64,000 bases of DNA. Source: Gnetum montanum (lineage: Eukaryota; Streptophyta; Gnetopsida; Gnetales; Gnetaceae). The notes beneath the pieces are model-generated. The model was not told where the DNA came from and searched no databases. It saw only the letters and a list, made by a program, of their open reading frames with translations. Positions 24,200-34,210 of the stretch are shown piece by piece. Location: positions 332,435 to 396,434 of the forward strand of contig MNCI01004632.1 in the NCBI GenBank assembly GCA_015680685.1. The letters run 5' to 3'. The translations under genes were made by a program, and so were the position numbers. Position 1 is the stretch's first letter, and every line of letters starts with the position of its first letter.

Positions 24200-25131
24200 T
24201 GATGAGTCATTGTTGATTTCCTACATTGACGAGGCCTCGTTGACGTAGTCGACGGCCCCATCAATGCATTTTGACCTGCGTCAACAATGCCTCATCGACA
24301 TGGTGTCTGTCTGTCGCTTATAAATATGCACCTACTCGCTGCATTTATGGGGAGTCGAGATTTCAATTGTAGCAAAGCTCTTGCATTTTTTTCTATTTGA
24401 AAGTTAGATTTTTTTCCCTGAATGCCCACAATAGGAGTCATTGAGTGTATGGATCTTTATTTGAGCATTGTTGTACCTAAGCACCGCAATGTGTGCGGCA
24501 ATAAATATGAGCTTTCTCATAAACCTTGTAGCACTTNCTAGCTTAATAGCCTCATTAATTCAATTGCTAGAAAATAATTATGAAATAATTGAGAATAATT
24601 AACAAATAATTGAAAACATTGAATNTTTTCTAGCAATTGAATTAATGAGGCTATTAAGCTAGATAGCTTAAATACATAAGTATGACTTCTTCAAGCGTAA
24701 CATGTATTCACTTGGTAATCCGAGCAACGTTATTACTTGGCACACCTAGTAACGTAATGTTTGGTCATCTAGCAGTGGATACATGGGTTCAGGATGTGTA
24801 CGGAAAGTGGAAATGGATACTTATGTTGGGATTAGCTTAATAATAGTTGGTTAATTAATTCAGATTAGTTAATCAAATTCCTTTTACCTACATTTCAAGC
24901 ACCCAAAACATAAAACATAAAATGATAAAAATCAGATGCCTCAATTACACTTAACCATACCAACATGCATCACAAGTGTAATTGGGAGGATAACGATGGA
25001 CCTTAAGGCTAGATTCACTTCCTAAAGGGCTAGTGCACTAGAAATGATAAAGTTCGCAGAATTTGACCGAGTCGCGCGTGAACACATCGTGATTTGTATG
25101 GTTTGGTGTAGGGGTACCTCGCCGCTCATCA
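24200..25131 (+). repeat. 3' LTR
   Basis: This LTR is 932 bases with TGATGAG...CTCATCA ends and TATAAATA at 24319-24326. It is collinear with the 5' LTR except for 24537-24625, where an inverted segment lies between two single Ns. Confidence 0.9.
24537..24625. other. Inverted segment between two single Ns, probable misassembly
   Basis: Single Ns stand at 24537 and 24625. The 87 bases between them are the reverse complement of what the 5' LTR predicts here. Their first 37 bases (24538-24574) are an exact reverse complement of 24626-24662, so the same LTR stretch is present twice, once flipped. Confidence 0.85.
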
Positions 25132-26262
25132 CTTACGAAAGCAATTACTAACATTGGCCTTGTGTAGTTTAAGTTTGTAAATTTCATCACTTAAAAATTT
25201 ATTTATCTTGGTTTAATTACTCATTCCTTTTGTTTTTTTATTTAGAATGAACTTATACATTAATGTAGGTTATCACTAATAATTTTTGCCTTTCAACATG
25301 ATGTTTCTTTATTGATGACAAAGTTTATTAATCTTTACTCTTATTGGACACTATGTGCTACCCGCTGTTTAGACTTAGTATTGTAAAATATATCCAAGCT
25401 ATATTGGGTGAAACATGTAACTAACACATTTTCTATTGTCTTTTATTGAATTATATAATAACATTTATAGTTAAGAGCATTATATATATATTAGAATCAA
25501 ACATTTTTAATGACTAAACTTATGATTTATTAGTCTTAATTCTATTTTAAAGACTTAGATTCTATTAAATTTTCATACTATTTAGATCCTACTTTTCCTA
25601 GACACTTTCCAATTCTATAGAGCATTCTAAGAGAAGCTTTAGCTTAAGAGAAAATTATACAACAAGATAGTAAAAACTCATCATCCTCAACATATATCTT
25701 AATAGTTCAAAGTAATAGAAGACACCATAATCATGATCCAGGAATGAGTATGACTTAGACTTTAGTTGGTTGGCTCACATGCTTTATGGCTTGAAATATT
25801 GGGTTCTAAGAAGTGGAGTACTAACACCCCAAGCTAACTTAAAAGCATATTCCAAGCATAAGATAATGCAATCAAGTATATTCTCAAAAAACCATTACCG
25901 AGGACCATAAAATAATGCAACCAATATTCTCTTAAAAAACCATTAAATGATGCATACCTCAAAATTGTTAAAGTTAACAAGTGGTTTTTATTTCAGCAAA
26001 ATTAATGCCGCTCCATATTTCTGAGAGGCTAAAAAGCGAATTTGTGGAAAACCGAACCCAACTCATTATAAGCACATATTCTTCGGAATTCAGCGAAAAC
26101 GCAACCCAACCGAGCCCATTATATGCGAATATTCTTCGGAACCAGGATTTGCTTTTATATCTTCTTAAATAACAGGGTTGGAAAGCTGCAACAAACGGAG
26201 CTCGTCGCTATAGACTAATCCGATCATTTTATTCCCCTTAATTCTCAAATCCTACCTTAACG
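25132..26262. other. AT-rich intergenic DNA
   Basis: No coding sequence was recognised. The only clear structure is the short tandem duplication listed at 26037-26149. Confidence 0.45.
26037..26149 (+). repeat. Tandem duplication upstream of the UBC12-like locus
   Basis: Two imperfect copies of about 57 bases share a core of the form AACCCAAC..CATTATA..GC..ATATTCTTCGGAA. They lie about 120-230 bases before the first possible exon of the E2-like locus, so they may be in its former promoter. Confidence 0.6.
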
Positions 26263-27041
26263 ATGCCGTTGGATAAGGTAACCGTGACAATGATCATTAT
26301 GATTTCATTTTAATTTTTAATGCGGTTCCAGATCTTGCTAGGGGCGGCGTCGTTTCACACCCCGTGATGATAAGTGGAAAACAGTAGCCAGCCTCTTACA
26401 ATAGATTTTCTTGGGGTGTTTGGACGTAATAAACTTTGATTTCAGTTTTAGTTTCCGTTTCACAGATGAAAGCTACCATTAAAGCGAAGAAGGGCACGAA
26501 ATGCGAGCAAAATAATCAAAGTCTACGGCGGCGACGGCGTCAATGGACCGCGGCGCAGCTGCGGTTCCGTTACGATTTAGCAGAGTTGCAGGCGAACCTG
26601 CCGTACGGCATCCATATTGGGATTCCCCAACCTTTACATGATGATATCAATGATGACGATGAAGAAGAAAAAGAAGAAGAAAGGAGCTGCTGCTACAATG
26701 GAGTTGGAATTAGCGGTAAACCCAAAGGGCGGAGTGGGCTTGTTCAGTGTCAAAGTGACCCTCGGTCTCCGCCGGTTGTGAAATGCCTGAACATCCCAAC
26801 ATTGACATCCTTGGGAACGTGTGCATGGGGGACGTAGTGAGACAAGGAGGGTGGCAGCCATGGTGCATGGGATTGAGCAACGTTGTTTATGGCCTTCTGC
26901 AACTGTTGCTCTGCCCCTCCCCGGAGGATCCTCTGAACAAGCATGCCGCCGCGCTCCTCATGGCCGAGGACCATCACCATCACCTTCACCGTGACCGACT
27001 ACCCTAATGGCACTGAGAACCACTTCACCTCATGTTTGTGA
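26263..27041 (+). pseudogene. NEDD8-conjugating enzyme E2 (UBC12/RCE1-like), frameshifted
   Basis: UBC12/RCE1 carries NEDD8/RUB1 from its E1 to cullins. Here three frames together cover the fold. The frame from 26466 (MKATIKAKKGTK) includes an Arg run and WTAAQLRFRYDLAEL, matching the first helix. A shift near 26690 gives ELELAVNPKGG...FSVKV for the central strands. A further shift near 26785 gives the HPN motif and catalytic Cys (HPNIDILGNVCMG), then VVYGLLQLLL and SPEDPLNKHAAALL, close to the UBC12 SEDPLNHEAAAVL block. Another shift leads to a short tail ending at 27041. A possible first exon (26263-26277, MPLDK) is joined by a GT-AG intron. About five codons before HPN are missing. An acidic run (DDINDDDEEEKEEE) is unusual for the family. 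Probably a pseudogene; sequencing error could explain only some of the shifts. Confidence 0.75.
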
Positions 27042-27470
27042 CTCTTTCCAATGGCTTATTGTGCTGTATCATATTTAAGATTACCAAAGAGAATGGCTTA
27101 GTTAATAGTGATAGGTGGCTTAGATGATTAGCTCATCATGCTAGCCACTTAACCTAAGATTCACTTTTAGTTTTGGAGAGTGCATATGCATGTGGGAAAA
27201 ATTCTAGGTAATAAGGGTTATGGTCTAACGGTAAAGTTTCTTCTAGAGCTTAGGTAGTTAATCAATGTCCCATTTTCTATCTTGAGTTGATGTGGACTCA
27301 AACAAAGTTTGTAAATTTTAGCCTTTAACATGCTCCAAGTAAAATTACTTATTGCCTTCCACATTTGACCATAACTTTCCTAACACTTGTTTCTCAATTA
27401 ACTTGCATATGTGTTTAGGATTGCTTAGGATTACTTTATACTATCTCAAATGAAATATTCCATGTCTTTA
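27042..27470. other. Intergenic, with tRNA-like SINE fragments
   Basis: ATAGGTGGCTTAGATGATTAGCTC near 27111 resembles a box A head also seen near 654-680. TTATGGTCTAACGGTAAAG near 27218 is a second box A-like start. Neither has both ends, so they are noted as probable SINE fragments only. Confidence 0.35.
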
Positions 27471-27616
27471 TGGGGTATTGGAACCCAAAATAATTGAAAC
27501 ATAGGTACACCCCAAGATTTATAGAAGTTTATAACTTGATGCTACCCAATAGAATTGAACTTGTAATGTGGGGTTATTAGGCCAAGACTTGTACCACTAA
27601 ACTAACTCCTCATTGT
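27471..27616 (-). mobile_element. tRNA-derived SINE copy with clear target duplication
   Basis: On the minus strand: box A-like GTTAGTTTAGTGGTACAAG, box B-like AAGTTCAATTC, body GGGGTGTACCTATG and end GGGTTCCAATACCCC, the same family as 733-861 and 912-1091. ATTCCATGTCTTTA (27457-27470) and ATTGCATGTCTTTT (27617-27630) flank it, a 14-base duplication with two mismatches. This is the best-defined copy. Confidence 0.82.
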
Positions 27617-27785
27617 ATTGCATGTCTTTTTAGTGATTGTATTGCATACAAAAACCATCCCTATTATTTTGTGATTTTTATAACTATTTTGAAAAATTAG
27701 TTTGGTCAATTTTTGCCAAATCTTAAATATAACTAATGAATTGGAGAGCTTTTAGCTTCCAAAGAAAGCAATATCCAGAATAAAG

Positions 27786-27921
27786 TTTTAATCCCTTCAC
27801 CTTCAATTCATCATCAAATATATATCTATATATCCAATAATAACACCCCATATGGTATTAATCCCTTCCCCTTGAATTCATCATCGACTATATATAGATC
27901 CAATAATAACACCCCACATGG
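27786..27921 (+). repeat. Tandem duplication, about 70-base period
   Basis: Two copies share TTAATCCCTTC, then AATTCATCATC, a TATATAT run, then CCAATAATAACACCCCA. They lie downstream of the PRISE gene's stop codon. Confidence 0.7.
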
Positions 27922-28030
27922 GTGGAGGACCACCGTAAGCAATCAAAGACACAGGCGGGAATGCTGACATGTTACGTCCTCAACAAGCAGCATCATTCAT
28001 ACATACTCAAACGGAACCCAACTCAGCTGA

Positions 28031-28114
28031 ACACAAACACAAACACAAAAACACGACACAAGACGAGGAGAGGAGAGGAGAGGAGAGGAGAGGCATGGCA
28101 TGGCATGGCATGGA
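28031..28114 (+). repeat. Microsatellite cluster next to the PRISE stop codon
   Basis: An (ACAAAC)n-like stretch, about six GAGGA units and four GGCAT units follow each other directly, ending nine bases before the PRISE stop codon. Read in the gene's direction they lie in its 3' untranslated region. Confidence 0.8.
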
Positions 28115-28122
28115 AGTCGTGG

Positions 28123-29262
28123 TTAAGGCGGAATAAGGTTACGCCGTCGCATAACTTCAAGCCAATGACAAAAGGAAGCGCACGTGTCAACAACGGATAC
28201 GTCAAACCCGAACCGCCGGCACTTGGCCGGCGACGCCAGCATGCTGAACGGCAGACGGAAAAGCGTGTCCAGGAGCTCCCAGTCCGCCAGCTCATCCATC
28301 CGTGTGGGCCACAGCGAGTGACGTGTCACGATGCGCTGCCACGTGGGCTCCCTGCCGGCCATGAGCTCCGCCGCCGTGGCCGCCTCCTCCAGGGCCGCCT
28401 CCTCCTGCTGGGCCATGCCGAAGGCGGACGCCAGCGTGGGCCACAGCTGCGCCCACGTGAACGAGTCGCCGTTCACGGCGTGGAACGCCTCGTTGGCGGC
28501 CGCCGCGCACGTGGCGCCCCACGTCAGCTGGCGGGCCACCAGCGCTGCGTCCGAGGCGTCCACGTAGGCCTCCCGGAAGCAGCGCCGCGTCCCCGGGAAC
28601 AGCAGCGGCAGCCCCTCCTCGCGCCGCACGGCCGCGTACACCGCCAGCGTGGCCACCACGTTGTAGGCCGAGCGCGCCGAGGCGCCCACGATAACTCCCG
28701 GCCTGTGCACCGTCCACGTCATCATCCCGCTCTTGCTCTTGCTCCTCAGCACGTCCTCCAGGGCGTAGTAGAAGTTGGACGCCCCCGGGACACGTGGCGT
28801 GTTCTCCGACAGAGGGAGGCTCCGTGTGGGCCAGGGCTCGTGCCCCGTCGCGTAATAGTGACGCGTGCCCGTCTGGAGCGCCACGTGGCGCAGGCGTCCG
28901 GCGGGGAGGAGCGCGTCGAGCGCCATCCGCAGCATCCGCGCGTTGCTGTGGCAGCGCTCCGGAGAGTCGTCGGCGCCGCGTGGGGTCCACGTCACCCAGA
29001 ACAGATGCGTGACGTCACGCATGCCCGACAGGGTGGCCGTCACGGCCGTCTCGTCTTCTAAATCCAGAGCCACGAACAGCAGCGATGATGATGATGGTGG
29101 AAGCATTGGTAAGGGAGGACGGCGTGCTAGGCCGTAGACCTTCCAGTTCTGGGCCAGCAGCAAGTCCGCCAAGTTGGATCCTACCAGGCCCGTCACACCC
29201 GCCACCAGTGCTACTCTATCCTCAATACTTGTGTTGTCAAGCCGCTCAGTCTCAATCCTCAT
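28123..29262 (-). CDS. PRISE family reductase (progesterone 5-beta-reductase / iridoid synthase-like), intronless
   Basis: This is a complete 379-residue short-chain dehydrogenase of the SDR75U group, enzymes that reduce activated enones with NADPH in specialised metabolism and are normally cytosolic. The nucleotide-binding loop is GVTGLVGSNLA (residues 22-32). Family blocks follow in order: DVTHLFWVTW (83-92), HVALQTGTRHYY (126-137), NFYYALED (163-170), TVHRPGVIVGAS (184-195), FPGTRR...VDASDAA (222-240) and NEAFHAVNGDSFTW (257-270). Members usually have Lys in the LQTGxKHY block. Here it is Arg134, and the following GPF is replaced by ATG, while the active-site Tyr block is kept. There is no signal peptide. 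The Met start gives the usual distance to the glycine loop. The gene is much richer in G and C than its surroundings, especially at third positions. The substrate cannot be inferred. Confidence 0.93.
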   Translation of the reverse strand: MRIETERLDNTSIEDRVALVAGVTGLVGSNLADLLLAQNWKVYGLARRPPLPMLPPSSSSLLFVALDLEDETAVTATLSGMRDVTHLFWVTWTPRGADDSPERCHSNARMLRMALDALLPAGRLRHVALQTGTRHYYATGHEPWPTRSLPLSENTPRVPGASNFYYALEDVLRSKSKSGMMTWTVHRPGVIVGASARSAYNVVATLAVYAAVRREEGLPLLFPGTRRCFREAYVDASDAALVARQLTWGATCAAAANEAFHAVNGDSFTWAQLWPTLASAFGMAQQEEAALEEAATAAELMAGREPTWQRIVTRHSLWPTRMDELADWELLDTLFRLPFSMLASPAKCRRFGFDVSVVDTCASFCHWLEVMRRRNLIPP

Positions 29263-29439
29263 CTTGCCCGTCTAGTCTATGGATGAGCGAAAGGTTGAGC
29301 CTAGCCTAACCTCTTTTTGAATAGCTGATCCTAATCTCGAACCCACTTCTCTCGATTGGACAAACAAATACCTTGCTTAACTGACGTTGACATTTTTTTG
29401 CGTTGGTAAACCGTCTGGATCTACTGCTGCACCGAACAC

Positions 29440-29705
29440 TCGTTCATTTCTTCCATCTTCCTCTCATCTCATTTCTAATGTCTAAACAAAACAAAATCTC
29501 TCTATTATCACCCCGAATGATAATTCCGTTCTTCCATCTTCATCATCTCCATCCCATTTCTAACGTCTAAACAAACAAATAAAACGAAGTGTGTCTTTAC
29601 AGGATCTATGATTACCCCAAATGATACTCCCTTTCTTCCATCTCCATCGCTTCCATCCCGTTTCCAACGTCTAAACAAACAAAACAAAACAAAATCCCTC
29701 TCTCT
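29440..29705 (-). repeat. Threefold tandem repeat in the PRISE 5' region
   Basis: Three degenerate copies of about 90-110 bases share TTCTTCCATCT, then CCATTTCTAA, then CGTCTAAACAAACAAA. In gene orientation they make GA- and TTTG-rich sequence between the candidate TATA box and the start codon, so they would be in the leader or core promoter. Confidence 0.6.
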
Positions 29706-29753
29706 ATCTCTCGTCTCGGTAGTTTCGTGTGTGTGTCTGGCGTAGCTGGGTTG

Positions 29754-29761
29754 TTTATATT
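29754..29761 (-). promoter_or_regulatory. Candidate TATA box of the PRISE gene
   Basis: On the minus strand GGGCCAATATAAACAAC combines a CCAAT-like element with TATAAA about 490 bases upstream of the start codon. It is followed by CT/GA-rich sequence typical of plant leaders. Assigned by position and form only. Confidence 0.35.
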
Positions 29762-29799
29762 GGCCCAGGAGCTTAAATTATTAAGCGCAAGCATGGCCC

Positions 29800-32700
29800 C
29801 ATGGCGTGGCTGTTAGCTGGAGTTCGAGACGCAGCAACCTCTGCTGGCGCTGCATGCTTTTCAATTCTTTATTTTAATTATTTTTAGTTACGTAACATTT
29901 CATAGACAGCTCGGCTAAGGTTTATCTTGCAATTCCCACCTGGCCTTTGGCTTGTGGCGCCACACCACTCTCCCTTTCAAAGCCAAATTAAAAAGCTTAT
30001 TTGATTTAGCTGTAACACGACTATCCATCCATCTATGAGGAAGAAAGACCAGCACCAGCCCAAAATCGCATCATGTAAGTGGGTCATTCCTGCACTACTC
30101 GCCTGCTATACATTATATTTAAGTGGGCCATTCCTACGCTACTCCGCTCTGTCAAGTTGAGCTAAAACTGTTATTGCTGTGGTGCTGTTAGATCATGAGT
30201 AAACAGAAACAAAATCGGATCAGAAGTCTGATCAGAGAAAATTGAGATAAAAATTTAGTTTCAATCGGTTAAATTGGTGCCAAAAAATATATTAACTAGA
30301 GCTGCCTGTACCTTTTTCCAGTTTTTTAAAGTAAATTAGAAATTCAAATAACTATATAGAATTATGATTCTTTGTAAGCTCATTTTAATTCTTCTTATAA
30401 TAAAACCTCAGCTTTCGTTTCATTAAACTTTATATATATATATATAAGTTGGCCGGATACGATTCTATACTGATCCTATTTTGAATCAGTTGGGTTGTTC
30501 GCATGTGATTAATACAGAAAAGAATAGCACAGAGTCGATGTTAGTGGTTCTTATAGTAATTTGACTTTGTTCAGCAACTTGATTAATACAGAAAAGCATG
30601 CCCATGCGCAAACAATATTTAGGTCAGGTTAGGTCCAATCCTATCAACCATAAGTTGTTAAACACGCCCTCACGATGGAGAATACATTGGAGACTGAGAG
30701 CCAGGCTGTGGCTTCTTTTCTACTTTTTCATGAGATGATTGATTGATTGTAACGCAACGGGTATTGTAATATTGTATAGGAGCCTAACATCTATTTGTTT
30801 TGTACAACTTGTGTGTGCGCTCACAGAACAACCAGGTGGTGTTCACTAAACGATCTTTACAAATCTGCTATGACAGTATTATACAGGAATCCGCAGCCAT
30901 ACAAGATGTCCGAATCTTCACTTGAAAGCATTTTATTTCAGAGGATATGCCATCACGTGGTATGTATCATCAAGCCCTTTTGCTTACAAAAATCTGCCGT
31001 ATCACAAGATCTTGAGCTTTAGCATTTTCCTTAACCCGTCTACCACCGCATAAAACCTTGATCTACAACATAGATTTCTTTTTCTTAATACAAGGAAAGA
31101 CATTGAATTTTATTTTAAAAGATCTGCCAACACATACAGATGTGTACAGTACGTGGGTGATCTAAAACAGTTGGTAAGCTAGCTAGTTCAGGCAGACCAA
31201 AGTTACTATCCAGGAATCCTCAAAATTTTTCACACAGAATTTATAATCCCAGAATCCTCAAAACTTTTCACAGTGAATTTTAGAAAAATGTCGACTTTTA
31301 AACAAGGAACTTTTGTTGGCTAATGTAGACGTTAATATTTAAAACTCAGAACTGTTTTATAGGGACTCTGATTCTGCGAAGGAACTTTGAAAGATAATTT
31401 CCTTCCATTTCACATATGCTTATGATTCTCTGTGAAAAGTGATCGAGGATTGGCAGAGGAATAGGTCAACATCGATCGATGATTTTTAGTGTGATTTGTA
31501 ACGAATGATTTATGAGTTATGATGATGCTTAATCTGCTACATTCTTGCTGCATGTTCGCGGTGCTTCAAACATTTAAAATATCGGTCGTCTTCCGGGTAC
31601 TGCTACTTCCTGTCTACTCTTGTATTATTGCTTTTCATTCTTGTGTGATCAAATTTTTAATCTTGCTCTGCATTTCATACCAAATAAAGTGTCTCTACGT
31701 GAAATGGTTATACCCGAGAGGACAATAATTTATGATTCAAAACCTGATTTTACTTGAGAATTACAGCATTTTTCATGTGTTTTCATTGTCCCAACTTGCA
31801 ACTTACAGACTAGAATGAACACTGAAAACAGAATCATCTATGCTATGGATACGGATCCAACAAAAAAAGAATACAACATGCATTAATATATAGGCAGAGG
31901 CTCAATACTTGCGGTCAAGTGACTCCCCGACCGCTTTTTAAATGGCCGTGTGCAGTGTAGAACCCCATCGTTATGACCTTCAAAACAAGCAAATTACCAT
32001 CATTAAATGATGGCCCCTCTATATGTAATACACTACCTCAAATTAATAATTTGTCCACGCTGGAAAGGGAACGGCTGTGCACTCAACTATAATGGAAATT
32101 ATGTTTATCTTGTAGTAAAAGTGATGAGTACATGAACTTACTCTTATTATATTTTTACCTTTGGTTTGATCTTTTAAAGCCTTAGCTAGTTTGTAAGTTT
32201 GATGTGTCTCTCAGTGTTTTTGGTAGCATCATGTGTTATTGGTAGCATCATGTGTTAGTGTGTTGAAGTTTCATTTTATGCATGTCTATTTAGTTTGACA
32301 ACTCTAATATACTTGGATCTAAATGAGTAGAAGAAAGATCATAACTTTAAACTTTAAAATAACTGTATTTTATAATCTTTCTTCCGGTTATCAATATTGT
32401 AAGTCAAAACAACTAAACCTCCAAAAGGGTTTCCATAGTGTTAAACTTTATATAATTTAATTATATACAATCATTAGTTTTGTAACCAATGATAAGAAAA
32501 GATTCTAACTCATAATCATAAAACATCATAACTATTCTAAGACATAAATGTCCAGAGTGGAGATTTTTCAAGATTGGTTGTAAGGATGAAAACTTGAAAA
32601 GATATCCCCAAAGCCATTGGGCTTTTTCTTTAGACTCTCTTCAATGATTTGATGTACTTTAAATTTTTTTAGTATTATTGTTCATTTTTTTTTGAGTCCA

Positions 32701-33486
32701 ACGCCCTCCACCTTGTTTTAAGAGATAAATTTGTAAGGAAGTTAAAGGTTACGAAAAAACATGCATATAAGATACAAGCAAAAAGAAGAAGGTAGAATAA
32801 AAGGAAAGTAGTAGAATCAAAGAAAAGTAATAGGGGCATTAATACTCTATACAAGTTATGGTTAGTCTAGGTTATAACAGCCCAAGATGATTATAGACCT
32901 AAAGGTCAAAGATGACGTTACAAGTATCCTTTGGTAGAGAAGTAAAGGTACTAAGTTAACTTTGAAGTGAGTCAAGTTCCAATTTCCTAAATAGGATGAG
33001 AAAAGGTCCAACGTAGTGCCAATCATAAGCTTGATCCAATTTTCTCAATAGGAACAGAAGATCATCCAAAATGTTACATTTTAAGGAAAATAAGCTATGA
33101 GTTGTAGTAGCAGGATTATATGCAAAGTACAAACAACCAAGGGTTAGCTAAGAATGACCAAGATCTCCTATGTAAAATCAACAATTATAAATAACAAGTT
33201 GTACCCAATTCATAACACATCTTGAGTATGTTATACACTTAAACATATTCATTTGTTATGCAACTATTTACAAATATATTAAATTCACTTAATCAATTTG
33301 GTTGAGAGGCCAACTACTAATCATAGATTAGTAACATTAAATAATACTTTGTCCATAATGTTATAAGAGAGCCTATTGCTAATGCCAAATAATACTTCAT
33401 CCATAATGAAACTAATTTTACCACCCTTTCATACAATTTTAGATATCACATTTAATTTTTTCATGCTATCAAAATTAGATCCCAAG
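29800..33486. other. Intergenic DNA
   Basis: No gene or RNA was recognised. It is AT-rich, with a (TA)n run at about 30431-30447. Reading frames here are short and show no family resemblance. Confidence 0.45.
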
Positions 33487-34210
33487 CAATGGATCTTCTT
33501 TAATGTGCAAATGATGTGGCCTTGAACTTCACTATTGTAAAAGATATGCAAAATTTAGAAAATTATTGTTCATCTGGTCTTCGAATGAATGTAAATAAAA
33601 CCAAATTGATGATCTAGAGTAAAAGAAATAACTGTTATAACTTCCATTTAGAGGTACCAATGTGCAAATAGTAGATTCTTTTAAATATTTGGGTCTCATT
33701 TATATGAAGAATTATATGTGGGAAAAGTGCATCAAAGAAAAATAACAGGAGGTTTCAAGGTTCTGTATGTATTCAAAAAAAAGTGTAAAGATTTAGGCCT
33801 TTGGGCTTTTAAAGTTAGAAAACAAATATTTTAGAATATCATCTATCATACTATATTTTATGGATGTGTTGTTTTGGGACCTGGACTCAGTACTGAACTT
33901 TGAAAGGATATTGAAAAAGTACAAAAACTTTTCTTCTTGATGAGTTAAAGATGAAGATGCAAACACCTTAATGTTACTATGTGATTTATTACCTTTAAAA
34001 GTGGAAGCCTTGTGCCAATTCATTACATACACTCATAACTTGCATATCTCAAGGAAAGACAAATTCTTTAAATCAGTTCTTAAGGATTCATGAGATTGTG
34101 GTTAGTATTTTCAGGGGATGCAATGGTTGAGAAAATAGAATATCTCTTAGAAGGACATGTAGCAAAATCCTAAGCCTATTCGCCACTTGGTTAAATATAA
34201 GGTTTTAACA
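33487..34210 (+). mobile_element. LINE reverse-transcriptase remnant
   Basis: Interrupted frames give the RT palm and beyond. A degenerate active-site box reads ANDVALNF in place of ADDV. Next come a Cys-Ser-Ser-Gly-Leu stretch leading to NVNKTKLMI, then VDSFKYLGLIY, then KVRKQIF with the tyrosine-rich HTIFYGCVV segment and IEKVQKLFF. This is the non-LTR arrangement of palm, thumb and C-terminal helices. Many stops are present. It is distinct from the RTE piece at 5500-6120; I could not fix its clade. Confidence 0.65.

Larger units (their letters stand above)
12599..25131 (+). mobile_element. Near-complete Athila-like Ty3/gypsy LTR retrotransposon
   Basis: The 12.5-kb element has two related LTRs (12599-13487 and 24200-25131), both TGATGAG...CTCATCA, a primer-binding site, gag, protease, RT-RNase H, integrase, an extra ORF module and a polypurine tract. 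CTTAA precedes it (12594-12598) and CTTAC follows (25132-25136), a target duplication with one mismatch. The order PR-RT-RH-IN, the CX2CX3HX4C Gag knuckle, a primer site resembling the complement of the tRNA-Asp 3' end and an ORF after integrase all point to the Athila/Tat side of plant gypsy elements. Every coding block has stops or frameshifts, and many differences are C/T or G/A changes, as expected after methylation. The copy is non-autonomous now. Confidence 0.9.

Noticed and set aside
28292-28990. 232-codon minus-strand frame inside the PRISE gene
   Set aside because: It is an overlapping frame of low complexity (Gly, Arg, Ala) explained by the GC bias of the true frame.
27922-29061. 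379-codon plus-strand open frame opposite the PRISE gene
   Set aside because: It is the antisense shadow of a GC-rich gene: Arg/His/Pro-rich, no domain, and it covers microsatellites. The minus-strand protein has all family motifs.
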